Positions 1 through 9,649 of a stretch of 24,768 nucleotides of DNA are shown here, piece by piece. Both the position numbers and the translations under genes were made by a program. A model generated the notes under the pieces. The model ran no database searches. It was given only the letters and a program-made list of their open reading frames with translations, and was not told the DNA's origin. The DNA lies in contig NW_004457438.1 in the NCBI RefSeq assembly GCF_000313135.1, forward strand, positions 4,196-28,963. Reading direction: 5' to 3'. How positions within the stretch are numbered: the first letter of the stretch is position 1; each line of letters begins with the position of its first letter. Source of the stretch: Acanthamoeba castellanii str. Neff. Taxonomy: Eukaryota > Discosea > Longamoebia > Acanthamoebidae.

Positions 1-29
1 AGTAGTGAAGATTAGTTTGAGGACAAAAG

Positions 30-3000
30 ATGAAGAAGGCAGGGCTTACCAGCGAGGACATGGGCCGCGCGGGCGAGGAAAAGCGCGACTGGGTGGCTGT
101 CCAGCAGCGCACCTTCACGCGCTGGGTCAACCAGCAGCTGGCCCGACGGGGCGGCCAGATCACCGACCTCCTGCAAGATCTGCCCGACGGCATTCACCTC
201 ATCCATCTCGTTGAGGAGCTCTCTGGTGCTCTTCTCAAAGGGTACTATAGCCCCCCCCCCATCGTCTTCTCTCTTTTGCGTTGGTTTCTTTTATTTTATT
301 TTTTGTTCTTGATTATTTTTTAACATTTGTTTTGTTTTGTTTGTTTTTGTATTTATTTTGTTGACCCATTGGCGTTTGTCGGGCGTGGCGCAGGTACTCG
401 GGCCGACCGCGTATGCGGTTCGAGAAGCTGCAGAACTGCATGCTCGCCCTGCAGGCCATCAAGAACGAGGGCATCTACCTCCTGGGCATTGGACCCGAAG
501 GTGAGCGCTCACCTTCTTCTTCTTCTTCGTTATTTGTTTGTTTGTTTGTTTGTTTGTTTGTTTGTTTGTTGTTTGCTCAAACCAACCGCATCAATCACTA
601 ACCACACAACACACCACCACCACCACCAGACATCGTCGACCCCAACCTGAAGCTCATCCTGGGTCTGATCTGGACTCTCATCCTCCACTACCATCTCCAG
701 GGCGGCGCTGGTCTCACCAGCCGAGGTCTCTCCCTTACCACTTCTTCACCGTGAGATTCCTTGAATTCCGTTCTAAGCTGCGTGTTGTGTGCGGTGTGTG
801 TGTCTGTGTGTCTGTGTGTCTGTGTGTCTGTGTGTCTGTGTGTCTGTGTGTCTGTGTGTCTGTGTGTCTGTGTGTCTGTGTGTGGTGTGTGGTGTGTGGT
901 GTGTGGTGTGTGTGTGTGTGTGTGTCTGTGTGCGGTCGGCATGTGCGCACGCTAGGCGGTAACGGAGGCGAGATCACCGCGGCGGGCGCGAGCGGCGCCG
1001 GGACCAAGTCGGGCGGCGTGGCCAAGAGCGGTCCGGCGAGGGCCAGAGGCGCGGCCATGAAGAGCGAGCTGCTCGAGTGGGTCAAGTCCAAGTGCGAGCC
1101 CAAGGGCGTGCAGGTCACCAACTTCACCTCTTCGTGGCAGGTACGCACATCAAACTCTGTCTACGCGCCTGGCGTGTGTCGTGTCGTGCCTTGCGTGTCG
1201 TCCGCACAACAGCTCACGGAGCTGGGCGCTATGTGTGTTGTGTGTTGTGTGTGTGTGTGTGTGTGTGTGTGTTGTGTGTGTGTGTGTGTGTGTGTGTAAT
1301 TGTAGGACGGTCTGGCGATTGCGGCCCTCGTGGAGAGCCTGCGCCCGTCCACGCTCGACCTGGAGGCCCTCAAGCAGCAGGTCAAGGGCGGCGACGTCGA
1401 CGCCCGCCTCACCACCACCCAGCTCGCCATCGCCGTACATCCGCCCGCCTCGAAATTTCGCATTCCTTCCGCCCCCCAACCCTGACACATGACACGCACG
1501 ACACGCACCACCGCACACGACGATGCAGAAAGCGGATGAAGCGCTGGGCATTCCTCAAATTGTTGAGGCCGACGATCTGGTGCTCATGACCACGCCCGAC
1601 GAGCTGTCGGTGCTGACCTACGTGGGCTACTTCCGCGCGTGGAGCGACTCAGACCCGTACCGCTGCATGGTCATGGGCCGCGGCATCGAGGCCCCCACGC
1701 TGGGCGAGCCCAACCAGTTCCAGGTCTCCATCTACGGCACCGTCAACAAGGAGCCCCTCGTGCTCAAGGACGACCAGATGAAGGTACAACCGCTCGCTCT
1801 CTCTCTCTCTCACACACACACCACACAAAACCGCACACGCACACAAAACCGCACACGCACGCGCTGACATTAGTGGTTGATGTGTGCAGGATTTGGAGAT
1901 TGGGGTGACGGGCGACGATGGCAAGTCGCTGCCGGTGAAGGTGGCCAACAACCACGACGGCACCTATACCGTCGAGTACACGCCCACGACGCCCGGCGAC
2001 TACGAGGTCGGCGTCAAGCTCTACAAGAAGTACGCACGACCGCACACACACACACACACACACACGACCGCACACGCACACGCACATGACACGACATGAC
2101 ACGCCGGGGTCTAACGGTGACAATTAAATTGTTTGGTGAAGGCTGGTGAAGGGTCATGGCCGCATCAAGCTGCGCGGCAATGCCGCGGCCTCGCTCAGCG
2201 CGGCCCACTGCGTGGCCGAGGGCAAGGGCCTCACCTCCGCCGCGGCCCTGCAGTCGGCCAACTTCAACATCACCAGTACCACCCTCCACATTCCTCACAT
2301 ACCACCCCTGCTTGAAATGATTGGAATGTTTGTTTTCTTGTCGGCCTGCTCGAACCCTCACCACGACGATGATGACGTGTACAGGCTACGATGCCAAGGG
2401 CAAGCGCGTGCTTGAGGGCGGCAACACCTTCACCGTCGAATTCGCCGGCGATTTCCCCGCCGACAAGACCCCCTTTGCCCACGTCCAGGTACGACTGCTG
2501 ATCGCACACGACACACGCGCGCGCACACACTCACTCAGGCACGACACGACACGACACACAACGCGCAGGACAATGGCGACGGCACGTACTCGGTGTCGTA
2601 CAAGCCCTTCGCCGAGGGCGACCACCAGATCGCGGTGAAGCTCAACGGCGAGCACATCAAGAGCTCGCCCTTCACGGCCAAGGTCGAGCGCGGCCCGTCG
2701 CCCGCCCACTGCGCCATCACCGAGTGGAACGAGGTCCGGGGCGCCACCGGGCCCAAGGCCGGCGAGGCCGTGCTGCTCGACAAGCGCGTCTCGTTCGTGA
2801 TCGAGGCGCGCGACGGCGCCGGCAAGCGGTTCGACTCGGGCGGCCACAAGTTCGACGTCGACATCAAGCAGGTCAACGCCCAGGGCCAGGTGGAGGAGGA
2901 GGGCTTCCAGGTCGACAACGCCGACGACGACGATGGCGACGCCGCTGAGGTGCGCAACATCGTGTTCTCGAACCAGCGCGACAACGGCGACGGCACGTAT

Positions 3001-6000
3001 CTGGTCAACTTCCTGGTGAAGGGCAAGGTCGAGGCCAACTACAAGCTCTTCGTCACGCTCGACCGCGAGCCCATCCACGGCACCCCGCTCGAATTTGCCG
3101 TCAAGCGCGCCGCCCTCGCCCCCGAGAAGTGCACCGTCGAAGGTGCGTGTCGTGTGTCGTGCTTTGTGTCGTGCGTGTCGTGCCGTGTGTGTCGTGTGAC
3201 GACGTTTTGCTGATCGGTGTGCGTTGGTGCGTTGGTTCAGGTTCGGGCCTCACGAAGGGCTTCACCCACAGGCCGTCGCACTTCACCCTCACCGGCCGAG
3301 CCGCCGACGGCCAGGCCATGCCCATCCCCAAGTCCGACGGCTACCTCGTCCAGGTCCTCGGCCCTGGTACGCCCCCCATCCACCTTGCCCACAACACGAC
3401 ACGCACTCGCCACAACACGACACTCACCACACGAAACGCAACACGACACTCACCACCGCACACGTGACACGACACTCACCACTGCACACGCACAGACCAG
3501 AAGGAGTTGCCCGTGCATGTGGAGGACAACGAGGACGGCACGTACGACGTGTCGTACACTCCGACGGAGGTGGGTCCCCACCGCGTGTCAATCCACGTCA
3601 AGAGCCAGTCGCTGTCCGGGAGCCCGTTCACGGCCCAGGTCGAGAAGTTCGTCGACGCCGCCAAGTGCGTGGCCGAGGGCGAGGGCCTGTCGGGCGAGGT
3701 CACCACCAACAAGCCGCTCGTCTTCACCGTCAAGCTGTTCGCGCCCAACGGCGAGCCCGTCCACGAGGGCGGCGACAAGGTCGACGTCAAGATCACCTCC
3801 ACCTCCTCGGGTACGTACCACGCCCAGCCAACCGCACCGCACACGCCACCACCGCACACACGCAACCGCACACGCGTGATTGCTGACTCACTGAGGTGAA
3901 TGCAGGCAACGAGTTGAATAACGTCAGCAGCGTGCGCGACAACAAGGACGGCACCTACACCGTGCGCTACTTCCTGCCGTTCACCGACACTTTCAAACTC
4001 GACGTCTCTCTCTACGGCGAGAGGTACTGCCACCATCCACCGCACGCACACGCACCACCGCACACGCACGGTTGCCGACTGACGGGTGATGATGATGATG
4101 ACGACGACGATGCACACATCAGCATCCAATCGTCGCCGTTCCGCGTGACGGCGGTCAAGGGCAAGGAGGACTTTGCGTCGTTCGCGTGGGTGGCCAAGGA
4201 CTCCACGGGCAAGGGCATGGTCAAGTCCGTCGACGACTTTGCCATCAACATCGAGGGTCCCAGCGGCAAGGACATCGAGGTACCATTTCACACAATTATT
4301 TGTTGTTATTATTCTTATTGTAAATTATAATTAATCATTTTTATTTATTTATTTATTGTTAATATCAACATTTTTATGACCACATACCTCGCATTCCTCA
4401 CCTATTGGGTGGTGGCCAGGGTTGGCGCGGAGTGGACATCGACGAAGGCGCCTACGGCGTGGACTTTGTGCCGACCGAGGGTCCCGGCAAGTACAAGATC
4501 AACGTGCGACGCAACGGGAAGCACATCCCCAACTCGCCCTTCATCCTCGACCTCGGCGAGAAGAAGCTGCCCTCGACCAAGCTCGCCTTCACCGCCCGCC
4601 GCAAGGACGGCAGCCCCATCAACGACGCCACCCGTACGCACTCCCTTCTAGTACAGATTTTTGGCTTGTTGCCCATGGCAACAGCCCAGACTGACACATG
4701 GGGCGTTTTGGTATGCAGCGGCGGACTTCAGCGCGGAGGTGCGCGGACCGGATGACGTGGCATTGGAGACGCAGATCGTCGACGACGGCGCGCCCACCTT
4801 CGGCCTCATCTTCCAGCCCAACGGTGCGCCACGCTCGTCGCTGTTCAGGTTCAACCACCGTGTGCTGACGTGTGTGTGTGTGTTGCAATGAATGTGTGGA
4901 ATGTACGCGCACGCGGAGAATAGTTGCGGGCGTGCACAAGGTGGTGATCAAGTACAAGGGCGAGGAGATCCTCAACAGCCAGGCTAACGTCGGCGGCGCG
5001 CCCGGCGCCGCTGCCCCGCCCGCCACCCCGCCGCCCGGTAAGTTCCACGGCGCACATTTCCGTGTGTGCGTGTACGTGTGTGTGTCGTGTGCGTGTCGTT
5101 GCGTGTGCGTGTGCGGCGGTCTCATTGACGCGCGTGTTGTTCTGCTCGCAGAGAAATTCCTGGTGCGGTTCCCCTTCACCCCGCTCAAGAAGGACGGCTC
5201 GCCCGTCAACGCCAAGTCGCCCTCCGAGTTCGTCGCCAAGGTTCGCTCGCCATTCACGCACAACACTCGCGTGTTTACCGCCGCACACGACACGACACAA
5301 CACGACACGCGCTAACCCACGCGCGCGCATGATATGTGTCGACAGGTGAGCGGACCCGACGACGACGTGGTGTCGAATGAGGTGCAGGACCTGGGCGGCG
5401 GCAAGTACGCGGTCGCGTTCGAGCCCAAGCTCCCCGGCATCCACACCATCTCCATCCAGCACCAGGGCGAGGAGATCAAGGACGGCCCCTTCCGCATCAA
5501 CGTCGGAGGTACAGCGAACTTGCCCCGCACCCCGCGTGTGTGCTGTGTGCGGTCGTGTGCTGTGCTGTGTGCGGTATGCTGATGGGGTGCGTGTGTGGTG
5601 AGCAGGTCAGGCCATGGGCGGTGCGGCGCAGCCGCCTGCTCCGGCGGCCGAGCAGCCGCGCAAGCAGTTCATGCGGTTCCCGTTCACGCCCAAGAACGCC
5701 CAGGACGACTCCCCCATTGTGCCCAAGAGCCTATCGGAGCTCACCACCGAGGTACACTCTTGTTCCATTGGTCGCTCATGCATTACCATGCAACTCTTTT
5801 TTCCGATTGGGTGTTTGGCTGATGTTGACGTGCAACCAAACCTATAGATCGCAGCTCCCGATGGGTCGTCGGTGCCGGGCGAGGTGACGGACATGGGCAA
5901 CGGCCAGTACGGCATCGTGTTCGAGCCCAAGGGACCCGGGCGCTACGTCATCGGCGTCAAGCACAACGGACAGCACGTCAAGGACTCCCCGTTCCACATC

Positions 6001-7224
6001 AACGTCGGCGGTCAGCCCGCCGCCGCCGCCCCTGCCGCGGCGGCTCCCGCCCCGTCGCAGCCCGCCCAGCAGCAGCAGCAGTCAGTCAAGTTCCCCTTTG
6101 CCTGCAAGCTCCAGGACGGCACTCCCTTCACGCCCAACTCGCTCAGCGAATTCGAGGTATGCGTTATTTCATTTTTAGATTTATTTTTGATAATATTGCT
6201 ATTTTCCTAAAATAACGGCAATAATTGTTCATTTTTTCTCTTTTTTTGTGGCGTGCAGAGCGAGGTGGTGGGACCGGACGACAAGGCGATCAGCTCGCAG
6301 GTCGACGACAGGGGCGGCCAGCACGGCGTCGTGTTCGTGCCGGGTCCGCCCGGCCGCCACAAGATCACCGTCAAGTGGAACGGCCAGCCCGTCCAGGGCA
6401 GCACCTTCGGCATCAACATCGGCGGCGGCAGTAAGCCCGCCGAGGCCCCCAAGCCTCAGGCCGCCGCTGCCTCCGCGCCCGCGCCCGCCACCGGCGGACC
6501 CCAGGAAATCCAGACCGCCGGGCAGTACGCCAGCCCAGCCGCCTTCTTAACATTTAACGCCGCCTCCTTAACCCTGTGCCACCGCCGCCTTCTTAACAAC
6601 TGCAGGAAGAAGTTCACGTTCGTGTCGGGCAAGTCGTTCGCGCGCTTCCCGCTGGCGCCGGTGTCGGTCACGGGCCAGCCGCTGGACGACAGCGTGCCGC
6701 AGATGGAGGTGACCGTGCACGACCCGGCCCAGGCGGAGATCGGCTACAAGGTGATCCGCGACGACGACGGCTTCGCCATCCTCTTCCAGCCGCTCGTGCC
6801 GGGCGACTACACCGTCGCCGTGCGCCTGGCCGACCGCCACATCCGCGACTCGCCCTTCACGGTGCCGATCGGAACCGACCGCCAGCGCGAGCTGATGGAC
6901 AAGATGGGCGGCGCGCCGCTGCCGCAGGCCAAGTTCAGCGTCACGCCCAAGTCGACGGCCGACGACGGCCGCACCAACCTGCTGGCCGACGTGGCCGGCG
7001 CGACGGCGGCCGACTTTGCGGTGACGATCGAGGGACCCGAGGGCCAGGCCGTCGAGGGCCGGCTGGCCGCGGGCGCCGCCAGCGCCTCGACGCTGGACGT
7101 CGTGTTCAGGCCGCCCGTGCCCGGCGTCTACACGATCCGCATCGAGCACAAGACCCAGGGACCCATCGTCAACAGCCCCTTCCGCCTCCAGGTCGCCCCG
7201 CCGCCCGGCATGAGCGCCCAATGA
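30..7224 (+). CDS. Filamin / gelation-factor-like actin cross-linking protein, 23 exons
   Basis: Cortical actin cross-linker of the filamin/ABP-120 type. Exons I infer: 30-241, 394-500, 630-710, 956-1140, 1306-1434, 1529-1783, 1890-2029, 2142-2275, 2385-2488, 2569-3142, 3241-3366, 3496-3810, 3906-4023, 4123-4279, 4420-4633, 4719-4823, 4924-5037, 5152-5240, 5346-5508, 5606-5751, 5848-6156, 6259-6524, 6606-7224. All junctions are GT-AG with compatible phases and the sum is 1553 codons plus stop. Two calponin-homology domains (about residues 17-133 and 168-276; RMRFEKLQNC and DGLAIAALVESLRP match the family) form the actin-binding head. About eleven or twelve immunoglobulin-like filamin repeats follow, seen as recurring DNGDGTY, PGxY and xSPFxxxV motifs. 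Dictyostelium ABP-120 has six repeats, so this rod is longer. Exon 3's donor (710) is the least certain junction. The 81-base segment 6525-6605 is open in frame and could be intron or coding. The head-rod architecture is seen directly; the cytoskeletal role is from the family. Confidence 0.93.
533..574. repeat. TTTG tetranucleotide microsatellite in filamin intron 2
   Basis: About nine to ten TTTG units lie inside the intron between exons ending at 500 and starting at 630. They make shadow frames rich in Phe/Val/Cys/Leu that should not be annotated as proteins. Confidence 0.9.
793..932. repeat. TCTGTGTG minisatellite followed by TGTGG and TG runs, filamin intron 3
   Basis: The intron between 710 and 956 holds about ten copies of the octamer TCTGTGTG (roughly 801-880), then several TGTGTGG units and a plain TG run. 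The reverse strand reads as His/Thr repeats, which are artefacts of the repeat. It is one of the longest simple repeats in the window. Confidence 0.9.
1231..1298. repeat. TG dinucleotide microsatellite, filamin intron 4
   Basis: A nearly pure TG run with a few TTG interruptions occupies the 3' half of the intron before exon 1306-1434 and ends only about eight bases from the AG acceptor. Confidence 0.85.
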
Positions 7225-7445
7225 TTGTGTGTGACACCATTGTTGTTTTTAATGATAAAATCACAGACTTTATTTATTATTCATGTATTCCGGAGCCAAC
7301 CGTCAGCGCCCTCGAGGCCAGGGGACAGGAGACACGCAGAGTTGTCATCGGGACACGCATACTGGTGATCGGTTTGTTTGTTTATATCCTTCGTCTTCCG
7401 AGTCTCCAACTCAGATTATGTTGCCCACGCCGCCCCATCCTATTT
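7225..7445. other. Filamin 3' flank
   Basis: AT-rich sequence follows the filamin TGA, including ATGATAAAA around 7250 that could serve in 3'-end formation. No further coding is supported. The last CpG before a long CpG-free stretch is near 7431. Confidence 0.4.
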
Positions 7446-7516
7446 TGGGTTAACCCTAGGGACACTGGACCCCAAACCCTAACCCTAAACCCCAAACCCT
7501 AGCCCTAACCCTAAAC
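7446..7516. repeat. Interstitial telomere-like CCCTAA / CCCTAAA tract
   Basis: Degenerate repeats of CCCTAA, CCCTAAA and CCCCAAACCCT run for about 70 bases. On the minus strand they read as TTAGGG/TTTAGGG-type units. The tract is internal to the window, between the filamin gene and the start of CpG-poor, virus-like DNA. It could mark an old chromosome end, a break repaired with telomeric DNA, or a subtelomeric repeat. Which unit is the true telomere repeat of this organism cannot be told from here. Confidence 0.75.
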
Positions 7517-7990
7517 CACATCATCATAAGGGGTGGGTGTGATCAGGTTGTGTCCAAGAGGCTCTTCCTGTGTGGAGGGAAAGACACAATGAAACCCTCA
7601 AGGATGTCCTCCAAAATTTGCAACAATGGACACTAAATAGAAGTCCTCTGATGTTGAGTTGAACTGTTGAACTGGCCCAGCATCCTCATTGGGCTTGTTG
7701 GTGCCCATGTCTTGTACATTGGGGCTTTCATCATGTACATAAGTGTGAGGGGGAAGACAGTTGAAATCCATCATTATGGTTGAAAGATGCATCTATGTAC
7801 CAATGATTTTTGACATATACCTTTGCTTGCTTGGTTATGTTTGATTTTGCCACTTTTCATTGGTACAGCAAGGCAAGTGTATCCTGTCAGGCCCTGCCAT
7901 TGCTATGAAGGTAGGGTGAAGTGCAGTTGCTAGGGGCAACCAGGTCCCCTATGTCATATATAGAGATCAAGGAATGTCAAGGGGGGGTCA
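7517..7990. other. Non-coding, CpG-free segment
   Basis: Roughly 47 percent GC by eye yet without one CpG; the CpG-free run extends from about 7433 to about 8018. A 64-codon minus frame (7598-7792) reads like protein in part but has no recognisable domain and no intact context. It may be a degraded repeat or mobile element. Two runs of seven G sit at 7981-7998. Confidence 0.6.
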
Positions 7991-8267
7991 AGGGGGGGAA
8001 CCAGAAAAGACTTCCCTGCGCAGGCATGAAGGCAACCTGTTAGCAGTAAATTCTCAAAAGATGGCATGGTCGTACGGCGCGTCGTCGAGCGCGCCCTCAT
8101 GCGTGGCGAATTTCGGTGTCCGCCAGGCGCGGAGGCTTGCATCGTGTCGCATGCCAGCGAACAACAGCCGCGGCTGCAACGCTGCAAGCGTACGGCCACC
8201 TCGGCGTTGTCCTCGTTGCTGGGCATCTTCACGAAAAGGAGGCCGCTAATGACGCCAATAAAACTGC
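7991..8267. other. Unassigned sequence with a GC- and CpG-rich patch
   Basis: CpG returns from about 8018 and is dense between 8065 and 8250. Several frames are open here on both strands, but none shows a domain, so I do not call a gene. A minus-strand coding fragment lying downstream of the gene at 8268 is possible. Confidence 0.35.
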
Positions 8268-8849
8268 CTATTCAGTTTTATTATTGTCCGCGAGCGACTC
8301 AATAATTTGTGCTTCGGTGAATCCGCTCCTCTCGAGCGCGGAGCCAAAGGCGGTGCCATGGACCTGCGCGGCCAAGAGCGGCGCACCGGCAGCTGGTGCG
8401 TTGTCCCCCGCCTGCTGCTCCTGCTCCTGCTCCTGCTCCTGTTGCTCGTGGGTCACCAATGGCTTTGGTGAGGCGGCGGTGGTGGTGGTGGTGGGCGGCG
8501 ACGGCGAGGGGGAGGAGGAAGAGGAGAGGGAGGCCCAGAAGTCGTTGAGGCGCGTGCGGAAGGGGGGGTCGGTGTAGTAGGTGTAGCCCACCCAGGCCGA
8601 GAAACCCGTGGCTGCCCCAGCCAATTCCCAATAAACCCCAAACGCCGGATCGCGCAGCAGGCGGCTCCATAAGCCCGCATGTCCGCCGCCGCCGCCGCCG
8701 GAGCTGGGCGGAGGGGTGGCCCCCGCATTGGCGAAGAGACGGCGCGAAGTCACCTGGCGCGCCGCAGGGACGCGTGCATGCGTACTCGAAGCGGGGAGGC
8801 GGCACGCTGCCCTCGCACGGCTTCCATTATTAAATCCCCGGCGCAGCAT
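8268..8849 (-). CDS. Hypothetical protein, possible mitochondrial targeting and one membrane segment
   Basis: A 193-residue intronless frame. The N-terminus (residues 1-45) is rich in Arg, Ser and Ala with almost no acidic residues, as in mitochondrial presequences. A Gly-rich linker follows, then a moderately hydrophobic aromatic stretch (about residues 65-98, containing GVYWELAGAATGFSAWVGYTY) that could span a membrane once. Next come a Ser/Pro/Thr-rich low-complexity part, a Gln/Glu repeat (EQEQEQEQ) and a C-terminus with GFTEAQIIESL. I recognise no family. Base composition is host-like (GC- and CpG-rich), unlike the CpG-poor DNA on both sides, so a host origin is more likely than viral. 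Start choice is the first Met. Confidence 0.5.
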   Translation of the reverse strand: MLRRGFNNGSRARAACRLPASSTHARVPAARQVTSRRLFANAGATPPPSSGGGGGGHAGLWSRLLRDPAFGVYWELAGAATGFSAWVGYTYYTDPPFRTRLNDFWASLSSSSSPSPSPPTTTTTAASPKPLVTHEQQEQEQEQEQQAGDNAPAAGAPLLAAQVHGTAFGSALERSGFTEAQIIESLADNNKTE

Positions 8850-9181
8850 TCGTCAGATGCAGTGCAGATGGAAGTGGTGGAGATGAAATGGGGGGGATAA
8901 CATGTGCCTGCACGCCCGGCAGAGAGGAAAAGGGCGGGAAATGCGCCCCCAAAATGCTGCTCGCAGAAACACAACAAAGTTGTTTTCTTTTCTTTTCTTT
9001 TTGTTCTTTTGTTCTTTTTCTTTTTTGTATTTTTTTTTGATTGAAACAAGAAGTCGCCCCACAAGGCTTCAAAAGATCCCCACTCATGTGGCGAAGTGAA
9101 CTGTTGTTTGCAGTGCTTGGGTTGGTGGATCCTGTGAGCTGCTGTTGGATGCTGACCCAGGAATGAGGGCTGCACAGCTCC
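8850..9181. other. Intergenic, with polypyrimidine tract
   Basis: Contains a CT-rich tract of about 70 bases (8979-9048) made of TTTTC and TTTTTG blocks. No gene is supported. CpG content falls sharply from about 9060 rightwards. Confidence 0.5.
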
Positions 9182-9553
9182 ATGACCATGATGGCCTGGT
9201 TGTTGTGTGAGGTATACCCAACCCAAGCTTCAATTAACTCAGCCAGCCAACTTGAAACCTACATCAAACTCTGCGTCAAAGCCTACCCCAAGCCTCACCT
9301 CAAGGCTGAAATGCTTCTGGAGGAGAGTGAACAAGTCACTGGGGTGCTCAAGAAATTGGGATATGCCATCCCTCACATCAACCATGAGGACAAGGGCAGT
9401 GTCACACACAATATGGTCATGAACATCAGCGGACCTGCACAGATCCCATCACTCAAGGAGCTGTGTGTGGAGGAATGTAGGCAACTCCTGGACCTGAGAG
9501 TGTGCTTGTTCCAGATGACCCAGGATCTGGGTGAGGAGATTGTCAATGTCTGA
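9182..9553 (+). pseudogene. Unknown coding remnant in CpG-depleted DNA
   Basis: A 123-codon frame with protein-like composition: mixed charged and hydrophobic residues, predicted helix-rich, including LKAEMLLEESEQVTGVLKKLGY and a Cys-containing LKELCVEECRQLLDLRVC. No family recognised. Only two CpG occur in it, although TpG and CpA are abundant. It is followed by further frames in other phases, so it is probably one piece of a larger decayed gene rather than a complete small gene. The first Met (MTMMAW) need not be the true start. Confidence 0.35.
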
Positions 9554-9649
9554 TGGAAACACCCCCAAAAAGAAGAGGATGAGGAGGACTCAAGAGAAAG
9601 TGAATTGGATAGTGTAAACATTAGTTGATCTTCACCTTCTGCGTTTTGT

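Noticed and set aside
688..1148. Minus-strand His/Thr-rich and plus-strand Cys/Val-rich frames over filamin introns
   Set aside because: They are translations of TG/CA microsatellites inside introns of a well-supported gene.
2386..3078. Long minus-strand open frames opposite filamin exons
   Set aside because: GC-rich coding DNA gives long antisense frames; the plus strand has the filamin repeats and consistent splice phases.
7446..7516. CRISPR-like or satellite array
   Set aside because: The units are 6-7 bases without spacers, which fits telomere-like repeats.
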